DNA from: an uncultured Bacilli bacterium
GTDB taxonomy: Bacteria > Bacillota_I > Bacilli_A > RFN20 > DUOF01
NCBI GenBank assembly: GCA_934101685.1
Contig: CAKORZ010000015.1
Span: 1-24,000, forward strand
Direction of reading: 5' to 3'
Length of the DNA: 24,000 bases
This document shows positions 7,381-18,800 of this stretch, one piece after another. A program made the position numbers and the translations under genes. Within the stretch, counting starts at the first letter, position 1; every line of letters starts with the position of its first letter. The notes beneath the pieces are model-generated. The model was not told the origin of the DNA and made no database searches. It saw nothing but the letters and a program-made list of their open reading frames with translations.

Positions 7381-8043
7381 TTAGTCTATATTTTTTAACA
7401 CTTCATTGAAGTATTTGCCTGGATTCAATAGTTTATTATTTTTCATTAAACTAAAGTGTAAATGGTTTCCTAATGTTGCATCTATTGTGTTACTTCCTGC
7501 TTTAGCAATAACATCGCCTTGTTTAACATTGTCACCAATATTAACCGTTACATCACTTAAACTAGCATATACAGCAACTAAACCGTCATCATTTTTAATA
7601 TAAACCATATATCCATATAAAGGATCTACTTTTCTTTCAGTTACTACTCCTGAAAAGGCTGCTAGAACATCAAATTTAGTGTTATTGTATGAATACTCCA
7701 TTGCAGTTGAAGGAGTAAATCTTCCCTTATATTCACAAATTGATAGTTCTTGTTTCTCTACAGGATCATTAACATCAAAATAATATCTTTCTACCTTAAC
7801 ATTTACGTTATATGGTTTAAGTAGTTTTTCTTCTACTTTTGGAGGGTTTACTGGTGTAGGATCATCTGGAGTTACTGGATCTTTGTTATCATCACTTGGG
7901 TTAACTACAACTTGATCACCATTACCACCTCTGTTAGCAAATATCATTATTCCACCAAACAAAAAGATTGCTAATAATGATACTACTATCGCTGCTTTTA
8001 CTTCTCTAGTTAAAGAAACTTTTTTTAATTTTTGATTTGCCAT
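7381..8043 (-). CDS. SpoIIQ-like membrane-anchored degenerate M23 (LytM) domain protein
   Basis: The protein has 220 residues: a short cytosolic basic start, one membrane helix (about 17-36), a Pro/Asp-rich linker (about 47-72) and an M23 domain (about 105-212). The zinc site is broken. The HLH motif survives (H194, H196), but the His of the usual YxHL motif is Ser (YASL, S161), and the first His-x-x-x-Asp pair is absent around 113-120. It is therefore probably not an active peptidase. The segments KFDVLAAFSGVV and SLSDVTVNIGDNVKQGDVI closely recall SpoIIQ, the forespore-side partner of SpoIIIAH in endospore engulfment. In B. subtilis, spoIIQ also lies a few genes after atpC. GAGGTGA precedes the ATG by 8 nt. 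It could instead be a general LytM-type cell-division regulator. Confidence 0.8.
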   Translation of the reverse strand: MANQKLKKVSLTREVKAAIVVSLLAIFLFGGIMIFANRGGNGDQVVVNPSDDNKDPVTPDDPTPVNPPKVEEKLLKPYNVNVKVERYYFDVNDPVEKQELSICEYKGRFTPSTAMEYSYNNTKFDVLAAFSGVVTERKVDPLYGYMVYIKNDDGLVAVYASLSDVTVNIGDNVKQGDVIAKAGSNTIDATLGNHLHFSLMKNNKLLNPGKYFNEVLKNID

Positions 8044-8053
8044 CTTCTGTTCA

Positions 8054-8084
8054 CCTCAATAAGATTTTTCCCAATCTATTGAAG
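8054..8084 (-). promoter_or_regulatory. Imperfect hairpin overlapping the Shine-Dalgarno of the SpoIIQ-like gene
   Basis: In the leader between atpC and the SpoIIQ-like gene, the RNA can pair CUUCAAUAGAU (8074-8084) with AUCUUAUUGAGG (8054-8065), with one bulge and one wobble. The pairing covers part of the GAGGTGA ribosome binding site (8051-8057). There is no T tract, so it is not a terminator; it could lower translation relative to the atp genes. Inference only. Confidence 0.3.
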
Positions 8085-8100
8085 TTTATTCTTTTTATTT

Positions 8101-10560
<2,460 letters not shown>

Positions 10561-10563
10561 AAG

Positions 10564-12072
10564 CTATTCCCCATTTAAATTATTAAAATCTTTTACATAC
10601 TCAGAAATATATTTAGCTATAGTCATTTTCAAATTATCACTAATTACTTTTTTATCCTCTATTTCTTGCATTATTTTACTATGTTTAGATTTAAATCTTT
10701 CTAATAAAAACTTTTCAAAGTCTCTTACTTTATTTACACTTATATCATCTATTAATTTATATTTTAAGCAGAATAAAGATATTACTTGCTCTGCCAAGGA
10801 ATATGAATCATGTGCATCTTGTTTTAATAATTCAATCGTTTTTTGACCACTTTCTAATGTCTTTAGTGTTGTCTTATCTAAATCACTACCAAATCTAGTA
10901 AATGATTCTAATTCTTTATAATTTGCAATATCAATTTTTAAACCATCAGATACTTGTTTCATTGCTTTAGTTTGAGCTTTAGAACCTACTCTTGATACAG
11001 ATAAACCAGTATCAATTGCTGGTCTTATACCTTCATTAAATAAATCAGTTTGTAAGAATATTTGTCCATCTGTTATAGATATTACATTTGTTGGGATATA
11101 AGCAGATATATCTCCTTCTTGAGTTTCAATTATAGGAAGAGCAGTTAATGATCCTCCCTTTAGTAAGTTTGCACTTCTTTCTAATAATCTAGAATGCAAA
11201 TAGAAAACATCACCTGGATATGCTTCTCTCCCGGGAGGTCTTTTTAATAATAAAGATAGTGTTCTATAACTTACGGCATGCTTACTTAAATCATCGTACA
11301 CTATTAAAACATCTTTTCCTAAATCCATGAAATATTCACCAATTGCACATCCACTATAAGGCGCTATATATTGCATTGATGCACTTTCACTTGCACTAGC
11401 ATTAATAATGATTGTATACTCCATTGCTCCTTCTTTAGTAAACGTATTTACCATTTGTGCTACTGTAGAGTTTTTTTGTCCTATACAAACATAAATACAA
11501 ATTACATCTTTTCCTTTTTGATTTATAACTGTATCCATGGCAATCGTAGATTTACCTGTTTGTCTATCACCTATAATTAATTCTCTTTGTCCTCTTCCAA
11601 TTGGAGTTAGAGAATCTATGGCTTTTATTCCTGTTTCTAGTGGAGTATTTACACTTACTCTTTCCATTACTAAAGGTGCTATTTTTTCAACAGGATAATA
11701 ATCATTTACTTTAATTTCTCCTAAGTTATCTATTGGATTACCTAAAGCATCTACTACTCTTCCTATAAGAGATTCTCCAACACCTACTTCTAAAACTCTT
11801 TTAGTTCTTTTTACTTTAGAACCTTCTTTAATACTATCTATATTAGTAAGAACTACTATACCTACAATCTTTTCTTCAAGATTTAGTACTAATCCCATTC
11901 CTTTATTTTCAAACTCCACTAACTCTCCTGCCATAACTTTATCTAGCCCATAAACAGTTGCAACACCATCGCCAATAGTTAAAACAGTTCCTATATCTTC
12001 TCTTTCACTTTTATTATCATAACTTTTAATTTCTTCTTTTAAAGCTTTTGTTAAAGATGTTACATCAATCAT
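10564..12072 (-). CDS. atpA: ATP synthase F1 alpha subunit
   Basis: Alpha forms the non-catalytic nucleotide sites of F1. The P-loop GDRQTGKS falls at residues 168-175 from the ATG. The DVLIVYDDLSKHA and PPGREAYPGDVFYLHSRLLERS segments, and the arginine-finger region near SVSRVGSKAQ, are all present in 502 residues. A GTG at 12081 could add three residues, but AGAGGG lies 8 nt before the ATG at 12072 and directly abuts the GTG, so the ATG is chosen. With this start the overlap with atpH is 8 nt, the same as at three other junctions in the window. Confidence 0.97.
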   Translation of the reverse strand: MIDVTSLTKALKEEIKSYDNKSEREDIGTVLTIGDGVATVYGLDKVMAGELVEFENKGMGLVLNLEEKIVGIVVLTNIDSIKEGSKVKRTKRVLEVGVGESLIGRVVDALGNPIDNLGEIKVNDYYPVEKIAPLVMERVSVNTPLETGIKAIDSLTPIGRGQRELIIGDRQTGKSTIAMDTVINQKGKDVICIYVCIGQKNSTVAQMVNTFTKEGAMEYTIIINASASESASMQYIAPYSGCAIGEYFMDLGKDVLIVYDDLSKHAVSYRTLSLLLKRPPGREAYPGDVFYLHSRLLERSANLLKGGSLTALPIIETQEGDISAYIPTNVISITDGQIFLQTDLFNEGIRPAIDTGLSVSRVGSKAQTKAMKQVSDGLKIDIANYKELESFTRFGSDLDKTTLKTLESGQKTIELLKQDAHDSYSLAEQVISLFCLKYKLIDDISVNKVRDFEKFLLERFKSKHSKIMQEIEDKKVISDNLKMTIAKYISEYVKDFNNLNGE

Positions 12073-12587
12073 TATTTTCACCCTCTTTCAATAACTCTTT
12101 TTTCAAATTATTTAATTTAGTTTTATAAGAATTATCATACAATTTATTATCTACGATTACTTTAAATCCACCAATTAAACTTATATCTTGTTTAAAAGAA
12201 AGAATTACTTTTTTATTTAATTTTTTAGTAAATACTTCCTCTAATTTTTTTATTTTGTCATCATCTATTTCTAATCCATAAATAATACCTTTACTAATAT
12301 TTTTTTCTTTATAATAAAGTTCATTAAATTCATCAAAAATATCTATTAAATACTCTTCTTTATTATCATCTATAATAATATTTATAAAATTAATTAAATA
12401 CTTGCTCATATCTTTCAAATATTTATCTAAAATATTCTTTTTATTACTAATATTTATAAATTTATTACTAATAAAACTATCAATTTCTTTATCCTTAAAT
12501 ATCTCTATTAATAACTTTATTTCATTATAAAAGTTATCTAAAATATTTTCTTCTTTTCCAAGATTAAATAATGCTGAAGCATATTCA

Positions 12588-12595
<8 letters not shown>
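12065..12595 (-). CDS. atpH: ATP synthase F1 delta subunit
   Basis: Delta ties the top of F1 to the peripheral stalk (b subunits). The 176-residue sequence starts MNSEYASALFNLGKEENILDNF, the usual opening of delta (YAxALF), and ends with QDISLIGGFKVIVDNKLYDNS, the conserved C-terminal strand pattern. The central helices are very Lys/Ile/Asn-rich, in line with the strong AT bias. The ATG overlaps atpF by 8 nt, and the gene ends in TGA, overlapping atpA by 8 nt. Confidence 0.94.
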
Positions 12596-14099
<1,504 letters not shown>

Positions 14100-14103
14100 T
14101 TCC

Positions 14104-14454
14104 TTAATCCTCCTTTAATTCTTTTTTCTCTATTATTACAATCCAAACTTTAGTTAGTAATAGTCCTATAAAACAAGTAACTATTGAAAACACATTTGGT
14201 CTTAAACAACTTGCAAGTAACACTACCCCATATATTAAATATCTTAAAGCGTGATTTCTTCTAAGTTTACTTTTTAAAACTCTATAATCATATATCTCTA
14301 TATTTTCTAATCTTTCTATCATTTTAAATCCAAGTAATCCTGCTAATCCACCAAGTAAAAATCCTAATGCATATTTGCTACTAATAAAAAACAATATAAC
14401 TACTACTAAACCAAGACTTATTAAACTAAATCTTTCAATCTTTCTATAATTCAT
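14104..14454 (-). CDS. atpI: ATP synthase subunit I (AtpI)
   Basis: AtpI is a small membrane protein that helps assemble or stabilise the c ring. The 116 residues form four hydrophobic helices. The conserved features are the Gly-rich second helix (ALGFLLGGLAGLLGFKMIERLE) and the third-helix motif ALRYLIYGVVLLASCLRPN, followed by the GLLLTKV helix. The ATG overlaps the preceding small gene by 11 nt, and the gene ends 4 bp before atpB. The sequence is divergent, as is normal for this family, but position and helix pattern make the call firm. Confidence 0.85.
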   Translation of the reverse strand: MNYRKIERFSLISLGLVVVILFFISSKYALGFLLGGLAGLLGFKMIERLENIEIYDYRVLKSKLRRNHALRYLIYGVVLLASCLRPNVFSIVTCFIGLLLTKVWIVIIEKKELKED

Positions 14455-14650
14455 TTTTCTTACTTCCTAACATAAGAATTATTACGATTACATATGCTAA
14501 ACTAAACACGCTACAAATAATAATCCATAATGGTTTAGTATTAAAATGTTCATCTAATTTTATTCCTATAAATATACACACTAATAGAGTAGTAATTATT
14601 TTAAAGATTGTTTCACTTATTATAAGTGTTTTTCTAGCACTATTTTTCAT
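14444..14650 (-). CDS. atpZ: AtpZ/AtpI-family small membrane protein
   Basis: This 68-residue protein has two membrane helices, with the AtpZ-type junction GIKLDEHFNTKPLWIII between them (the family reads G-x-x-LD-x-x-F-x-T-x-P). It lies immediately before atpI, overlapping rpiB and atpI by 11 nt each, the usual place for atpZ. In alkaliphilic Bacillus, AtpZ with AtpI has been proposed to form a divalent-cation channel serving the ATP synthase; whether that holds here is unknown. Confidence 0.8.
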   Translation of the reverse strand: MKNSARKTLIISETIFKIITTLLVCIFIGIKLDEHFNTKPLWIIICSVFSLAYVIVIILMLGSKKNEL

Positions 14651-15077
14651 ATTCTTCTATCATTTTTACTCTTTCTTCATATCTGCCTTTTAAAAATTCT
14701 GTATTTATTAAAGTTTCTATCATGTCTACACCTAAAAATTCATCACATTCTTCAGAAGCTAAAACAAGTACATTAATATCATCATGTGATTTAGCTCTTA
14801 CTACATGATTTACATCTTTACAACATGAACTTCTTACCCCTTTTACTTTATTAGTAGCTACTACCATTCCATCTCCACTACCACAAATAGCTACTCCATA
14901 TTCACACTCTTTGCTAGATACTTCTTTTCCTAATTTAAAAGCATAAACTGGATAGTCACATCTTTCTTCACTAAAGCAGCCACAATCTACACATTTATAA
15001 TTCTTTTCTAATAATTTTTCAATTATTTTGTTTTTTAAATTATATCCTCTATGATCACTACAAATAGCTATTTTCAT
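14640..15077 (-). CDS. rpiB: Ribose-5-phosphate isomerase B (RpiB/LacAB family)
   Basis: RpiB interconverts ribose 5-phosphate and ribulose 5-phosphate in the pentose phosphate pathway. Conserved parts are SDHRG near the N-terminus (Asp8, His9), the catalytic cysteine in AICGSGDGM (Cys65), the NKVKGVR segment and the SHDDINVLVL strand, in 145 residues (E. coli RpiB has 149). The family usually reads SDHAG and CGTG; the changes are conservative. The ATG at 15077 is chosen because GGAGG lies 7 nt before it; for the ATG at 15083 the same site would be only 1 nt away. A promoter lies just upstream, and the gene leads the ATP synthase operon. LacA/LacB-type isomerases are relatives, but no lactose or galactose genes are nearby. 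Confidence 0.93.
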   Translation of the reverse strand: MKIAICSDHRGYNLKNKIIEKLLEKNYKCVDCGCFSEERCDYPVYAFKLGKEVSSKECEYGVAICGSGDGMVVATNKVKGVRSSCCKDVNHVVRAKSHDDINVLVLASEECDEFLGVDMIETLINTEFLKGRYEERVKMIEEYEK

Positions 15078-15098
15078 AAACATTCCTCCATATATTTA

Positions 15099-15127
15099 AT
15101 GTTACACAATTAAGACTTTTTATTCAA
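15099..15127 (-). promoter_or_regulatory. Promoter of the rpiB-ATP synthase operon
   Basis: The minus strand reads TTGAAT (15122-15127), a 17-bp spacer, and TAACAT (15099-15104), 22 bp before the rpiB ATG. Both boxes are moderate matches, but spacing and position are right. No internal promoter was recognised downstream in the tightly overlapping operon. Confidence 0.55.
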
Positions 15128-15151
15128 TGTTTTAAGCCTCTATCTTAACTT

Positions 15152-15167
15152 TAAATCTATAGATTTA
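15152..15167. promoter_or_regulatory. 16-bp perfect palindrome upstream of the rpiB promoter
   Basis: TAAATCTATAGATTTA is its own reverse complement and lies about 25 bp upstream of the rpiB -35 box, in the otherwise featureless gap before rpiB. It could be an operator for a dimeric regulator; in such AT-rich DNA it could also be chance. Confidence 0.3.
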
Positions 15168-15181
15168 TATTAATATTTTTG

Positions 15182-15208
15182 TAAAATAAAAAGGATTTTA
15201 AAATCCTT
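15182..15208 (-). terminator. Terminator of the small secreted-protein gene
   Basis: AAGGATTTTAAAATCCTT is an 18-bp perfect palindrome starting at the stop codon. On the minus strand it is followed by TTTATTTTAC, giving an A/T-rich hairpin with a U-rich tail. It isolates this gene from the rpiB-atp operon. Confidence 0.75.
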
Positions 15209-15608
15209 ATTTATTAAAGAAATATTTTGAGAAAAAGAACTTAACTCTAACATTTGATGTATCGCATTTATCCTTCTTTAATTCTCCTGTTATAGCCTTA
15301 CCTTTTGCTTCTCCTACATACACTACGATTTCACCATTTTCATAGCTTGCTTTACTTCCACTTTTAGCAAATTTATCTATATTAGTTATTACTGCATCTT
15401 GATGTAAACTAGGATCTAAATAATTAATCAAATCATTATATTCATCTATTAAATATTCTTTATAAGTATATCCATTTAAAACATCACCCATCTCATTACT
15501 ATTTAAAACTACTCTATACTTATATTCAAAAGCACTATTTTCTTTAATAGAAGAATTAACTATTAATCCTGTTGAAAGCACTACTATACTAACTATTTTC
15601 TTTATCAT
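15207..15608 (-). CDS. Small secreted protein of unknown function
   Basis: The 133-residue product is not one I recognise. It starts MIKKIVSIVVLSTGLIVNSS, a basic then hydrophobic run typical of a signal peptide, with likely cleavage near ENSA (about residue 26) and no lipobox cysteine. The mature part is about 107 residues, mixed and charged, with one cysteine near the end (KCDTSN). Its last third reads like beta strands (GEIVVYVGEAKGKAI, NVRVKFFF). The ATG at 15608 has AGGTGA 5 nt upstream; a GTG at 15617 lies within that binding site and is rejected. It has its own terminator, and a promoter preceded by the same repeat array found at the fic promoter, so the two neighbours may share regulation. 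Confidence 0.7.
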   Translation of the reverse strand: MIKKIVSIVVLSTGLIVNSSIKENSAFEYKYRVVLNSNEMGDVLNGYTYKEYLIDEYNDLINYLDPSLHQDAVITNIDKFAKSGSKASYENGEIVVYVGEAKGKAITGELKKDKCDTSNVRVKFFFSKYFFNK

Positions 15609-15644
15609 ATATCTCACCTAAACCTAGTATGGGATATATTTAAC

Positions 15645-15672
15645 TATTTATTCATAAAAATTAATATTTCAA
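15645..15672 (-). promoter_or_regulatory. Possible promoter of the small secreted-protein gene
   Basis: TTGAAA (15667-15672), a 16-bp spacer and TAAATA (15645-15650) on the minus strand form a plausible vegetative promoter about 37 bp before the ATG. A repeat array ends 4 bp upstream of the -35 box. Confidence 0.4.
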
Positions 15673-15676
15673 AAAA

Positions 15677-15701
15677 TTTCACTATTTTTTCACTATTTTT
15701 C
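15677..15701. repeat. Direct repeat array, copy 2 (3' of fic, upstream of the secreted-protein promoter)
   Basis: This 25-bp stretch matches 16830-16854 at 24 of 25 positions and contains the identical 20-mer CTATTTTTTCACTATTTTTC. Internally it is made of TTTCACTATT-like units whose C residues fall at 15680, 15691 and 15701 (spacing 11 then 10 bp, one helical turn). The third, degenerate unit runs over the fic stop codon. Confidence 0.8.
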
Positions 15702-15705
15702 ATTA

Positions 15706-16800
15706 TTACAACATTTTTTCTATTTCTACACTATTTCTTTTAACAAAATCACTCAAATCATATGATCTTATTCTTTTATTTACTAAATTTGGAATTAAGA
15801 TCCCATTTTTTGATAACCCACTGCACCAATTCACAATTGTCCTATTTGTAACACCAATTTTTTTAGATACTTCAATAGGCACAATATTAGTGTATTTATT
15901 ATTCAATAGATATTTCAAAAATTGTTTTTCTTTAGAATTTAAATGTGATAAACTCCCACTCAATTTATCTTCAATAGAAGCTTTAGATAATTCTAATACC
16001 TTTGATGAATATAATTTCATCATTTTTAAAAAATAATTTACCCATATTTCTGGATGTGGTGGATTGTTTCTTCCATCATAATATAAAGGCGGAAGTCCCA
16101 TTTGAATAGACTTATAATATTCATCGATATCATAAGCAAAATATTCCTCTAAAGACCCAATTTTATTAAAATCAAATCCATAATAATCTAATATATAGTT
16201 ACTCATAAGTCGTGCAGTCCTACCATTACCATCTTCAAAAGGGTGAATAGTAACAAGCTCGTAATGAACTATTGCCGCTTTTATAATAGGATGATCATCA
16301 GATGTATCTACATATTTTATTAACTCGTTAATTAAAGGCACTACATCTGTATATTCTGGAGGAATATATTCAACTTGTTTTGTTATGTCATCATATACCG
16401 CAAACAAAACACCAAGTGGCATTTCTCCTCTTATTCCTATTTTTTCTTTGCCAGCACCTTGTATTATTTCTTTTTGTGTTTCTAAAATAAGATTCATAGA
16501 AAATTTTTCTTTATTTTTTAATTTTTTCTCTAGCATATTAATTGCATTATAATAATTTCTAACTTCTTGCTCAGGCTTTAAAAAATGCCTATTTGTACTA
16601 TTTATAACATCTTCAACTTGCTTTTCTGTTAATGGATTACCTTCGATTTTATTTGATGCATATGTACTTTTTTTCTTTGAACTTTTTCTTAGTCTATCGC
16701 TAATAGTAACAGGCAAACTTTCATTAGATAAATTCACTTTATTTTTTTCAATTTCTATAATGCTTTTTAGCATTTCATTAGTAATCGTTATTTTCATCAT
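15706..16800 (-). CDS. Fic-domain protein, class II, with C-terminal helix-turn-helix
   Basis: Fic enzymes transfer AMP (or related groups) from a nucleotide to a hydroxyl of a target protein. The full catalytic motif HPFEDGNGRTAR is at residues 186-197, with the flap EYIPPEY before it. The N-terminal inhibitory motif S-x-x-x-E-G (S49 to G54, SNKIEG) makes this a class II Fic, held off by its own helix, so no separate antitoxin is needed and none is present. Residues about 285-350 form a winged helix-turn-helix (VSKKIGVTNRTIVNWCSGL) that could bind DNA. GGTGA lies 6 nt before the ATG at 16800. The length of 364 residues is normal for this subfamily. Target unknown. The repeat arrays on both sides of the gene are candidate binding sites for its helix-turn-helix. 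Confidence 0.93.
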   Translation of the reverse strand: MMKITITNEMLKSIIEIEKNKVNLSNESLPVTISDRLRKSSKKKSTYASNKIEGNPLTEKQVEDVINSTNRHFLKPEQEVRNYYNAINMLEKKLKNKEKFSMNLILETQKEIIQGAGKEKIGIRGEMPLGVLFAVYDDITKQVEYIPPEYTDVVPLINELIKYVDTSDDHPIIKAAIVHYELVTIHPFEDGNGRTARLMSNYILDYYGFDFNKIGSLEEYFAYDIDEYYKSIQMGLPPLYYDGRNNPPHPEIWVNYFLKMMKLYSSKVLELSKASIEDKLSGSLSHLNSKEKQFLKYLLNNKYTNIVPIEVSKKIGVTNRTIVNWCSGLSKNGILIPNLVNKRIRSYDLSDFVKRNSVEIEKML

Positions 16801-16817
16801 AGTTAATCACCATTATT

Positions 16818-16846
16818 ATTATATCATTTTTTCGCTATTTTTTCAC
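16818..16846 (-). promoter_or_regulatory. Extended -10 promoter of fic
   Basis: The minus strand has TGATATAAT, an extended -10 element (TATAAT at 16818-16823), 17 bp before the fic ATG. The expected -35 position (16841-16846) reads GTGAAA, a poor match, and falls inside the repeat array. A protein bound to the array would therefore block or replace the -35 contact. Confidence 0.7.
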
Positions 16847-16854
16847 TATTTTTC
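16830..16854. repeat. Direct repeat array, copy 1 (over the fic promoter -35 region)
   Basis: TTTCGCTATT, TTTCACTATT and TTTCTCTATT units follow one another with their C residues at 16833, 16844 and 16854, the same 11 then 10 bp phasing as copy 2 at 15677-15701. On the fic sense strand the unit reads AATAGNGAAA. The phasing fits a protein binding successive turns of one DNA face. Confidence 0.8.
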
Positions 16855-16866
16855 TCTATTTTGGTA

Positions 16867-16893
16867 TAAAAAAAGAACAACTTTCGTTGTCCT
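16867..16893 (-). terminator. Rho-independent terminator of typA
   Basis: Right after the typA stop, AGGACAAC and GTTGTTCT form an 8-bp stem with one G-U pair, closed by a GAAA tetraloop and followed by seven T residues on the minus strand. It is the clearest terminator in the window. Confidence 0.95.
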
Positions 16894-16895
16894 AA

Positions 16896-18707
16896 TTATT
16901 TTCTAGCATCTTCTTTTTTTCTTTCAGTAGTATTTAAGATTTTCTTTCTCATACGATAACTATGAGGAGTAATTTCTACTAGTTCATCTTCATTAATATA
17001 GTCTAAGCAATATTCTAGTGACATAGCACGTGGTCTCTTTAATACAACTGTTGTATCCTTAGCAGCACTTCTCATATTTGTTAAGTTTTTAGCTTTTGCT
17101 ACATTAACTGCTAAATCGTTATCGTGGTTATGTTCACCAACTATCATACCTTCATAAACATCTACTCCAGGTTCAATAAACATAATTCCTCTATCTTCAA
17201 GTTGTCCTATACCGTAAGCTGTAGATTTACCTGCACACATAGATACTAGAACACCATTTTTTCTTTCTCCAATATCAACATTTTCTCTTTCTCTATATTC
17301 TTTAAATGTATGGTTAATAATACCATATCCTTTAGTAAGAGTCATAAAGTCTGTTGTAAATCCTATTAATCCTCTTGAAGGAATTACATAGTTAACTCTA
17401 GTTTGGCCATTGTTACTAATCATGTTTTCCATAATAGCACCTCTAGTACCTAAAGATTCTATTACTCCACCAATTGAATCATCAGGACATTCAATTTGTA
17501 AATCTTCAAATGGTTCACAAATAACGCCATCAATTTCTTTTAAGATAACTTGTGGTTTAGATACTTGAACTTCAAAGTTTTCTCTTCTCATATTTTCAAT
17601 TAAAATTGATAAGTGAAGTTCTCCTCTTCCTGATACTTTCCAAGATTCTTTATTTTCAATTCTTTGTACTTTTAAACTAACATCTCTTTGAGTTTCTTTT
17701 AATAATCTTTCTTCTATTTTTCTAGCTGTAACATTCTTACCATCTAAGCCAGAGAATGGTGAATCATTTGTAGAGAAATTCATTTCTAGAGTTGGTTCAT
17801 CAATTCTTAATAAAGGTAATGGATCTATATGATTTAAGTTACATAATGTTTCACCAACACTAATATCTGCTAAACCTGCAACTGCACAAATATCTCCTGC
17901 ACTTGCTTCTTCTATTTCTATTCTTTTTAAACCCATATAGCCAAATAATTTTTGAACTCTAAATTGTTTTTGTGTTCCATCTAATCTAACACATACAACT
18001 GTTTCATTAGCTCTAATTTTTCCTCTTGTTACTCTACCAATACCAATTCTTCCTACATATTCATTATAGTCTAATAATGCAGGTTGAAATTGTAAACTTG
18101 ATTCACTATCCATGCTAGGAGCAGGAATGTATTTAATAATAGTTTCAAATATTGGATCCATTGTTTCTTTTTGAGTATCCAAATCTTCACTATAACTAGA
18201 TGTTCCTTTTAATCCTGAAGCGAATAAAATAGGGAAGTCAATTTGATCATCAGTTGCGCCTAAATCAATAAACAACTCATATACTTCATTTATTACTTCT
18301 TTGATTCTAGTATGTGGTCTATCTACTTTATTAATTACTACGATTGGTTTAACATTTGCTTCTAATGCTTTTCTTAATACGAATCTAGTTTGAGGCATTG
18401 TTCCTTCATAAGCATCTACTACTAGTAAAACACCATCAACCATTTTCATAATTCTTTCTACTTCTCCACCAAAATCAGCATGTCCTGGAGTATCAAGAAT
18501 ATTAATCTTATAATCCTTATATTTAATCGCAGTATTCTTAGCTAAAATAGTTATTCCTCTTTCTCTTTCTATATCATTAGAGTCCATAACTCTTTCTGCT
18601 ACTTGTTCATTATCTCTAAATGTTCCTGATTGTCTTAACAATTGGTCAACTAATGTTGTTTTACCATGGTCAACGTGAGCAATAATTGCTATATTTCTTA
18701 TATTCAT
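16896..18707 (-). CDS. typA: Ribosome-associated translational GTPase TypA/BipA
   Basis: TypA is an EF-G-like GTPase that binds the ribosome and helps 50S assembly, especially in cold or stress. The G motifs are intact: AHVDHGKT (10-17), RGITI (50-54), DTPGH (72-76) and NKVD (126-129). The TypA-specific segment [19 protein letters not shown], and the C-terminal region with [11 protein letters not shown] and KNLTNMRSA, distinguish it from EF-G and LepA. The 603-residue length is normal. GAGGTG lies 7 nt before the ATG, a promoter precedes it and a strong terminator follows, so it is a single-gene unit. Confidence 0.98.
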   Translation of the reverse strand: MNIRNIAIIAHVDHGKTTLVDQLLRQSGTFRDNEQVAERVMDSNDIERERGITILAKNTAIKYKDYKINILDTPGHADFGGEVERIMKMVDGVLLVVDAYEGTMPQTRFVLRKALEANVKPIVVINKVDRPHTRIKEVINEVYELFIDLGATDDQIDFPILFASGLKGTSSYSEDLDTQKETMDPIFETIIKYIPAPSMDSESSLQFQPALLDYNEYVGRIGIGRVTRGKIRANETVVCVRLDGTQKQFRVQKLFGYMGLKRIEIEEASAGDICAVAGLADISVGETLCNLNHIDPLPLLRIDEPTLEMNFSTNDSPFSGLDGKNVTARKIEERLLKETQRDVSLKVQRIENKESWKVSGRGELHLSILIENMRRENFEVQVSKPQVILKEIDGVICEPFEDLQIECPDDSIGGVIESLGTRGAIMENMISNNGQTRVNYVIPSRGLIGFTTDFMTLTKGYGIINHTFKEYRERENVDIGERKNGVLVSMCAGKSTAYGIGQLEDRGIMFIEPGVDVYEGMIVGEHNHDNDLAVNVAKAKNLTNMRSAAKDTTVVLKRPRAMSLEYCLDYINEDELVEITPHSYRMRKKILNTTERKKEDARK

Positions 18708-18735
18708 TTATATACACCTCAAATCCAACTTTCCT

Positions 18736-18765
18736 ATTATACTCCTATTTATTTTAAAATTACAA
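18736..18765 (-). promoter_or_regulatory. Promoter of typA
   Basis: TTGTAA (18760-18765), an 18-bp spacer and TATAAT (18736-18741) on the minus strand, about 28 bp before the typA ATG. Confidence 0.65.
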
Positions 18766-18783
18766 ACTATTTATTATTTTTTA

Positions 18784-18800
18784 TTAGCTAGTCTAGCTAA
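18784..18800 (-). terminator. Hairpin at the stop codon of the giant surface-protein gene (weak terminator candidate)
   Basis: TTAGCTAG and CTAGCTAA form an 8-bp inverted repeat with one base between, spanning the TAG stop codon at 18797-18799. What follows on the minus strand is A-rich, not T-rich, so intrinsic termination is doubtful, although no other terminator precedes the typA promoter. Confidence 0.35.

Noticed and set aside
8044..8100. Frameshifted C-terminal domain of epsilon
   Set aside because: The 57-bp gap is too short for the two missing helices, and no frame in it reads like an epsilon C-terminus.
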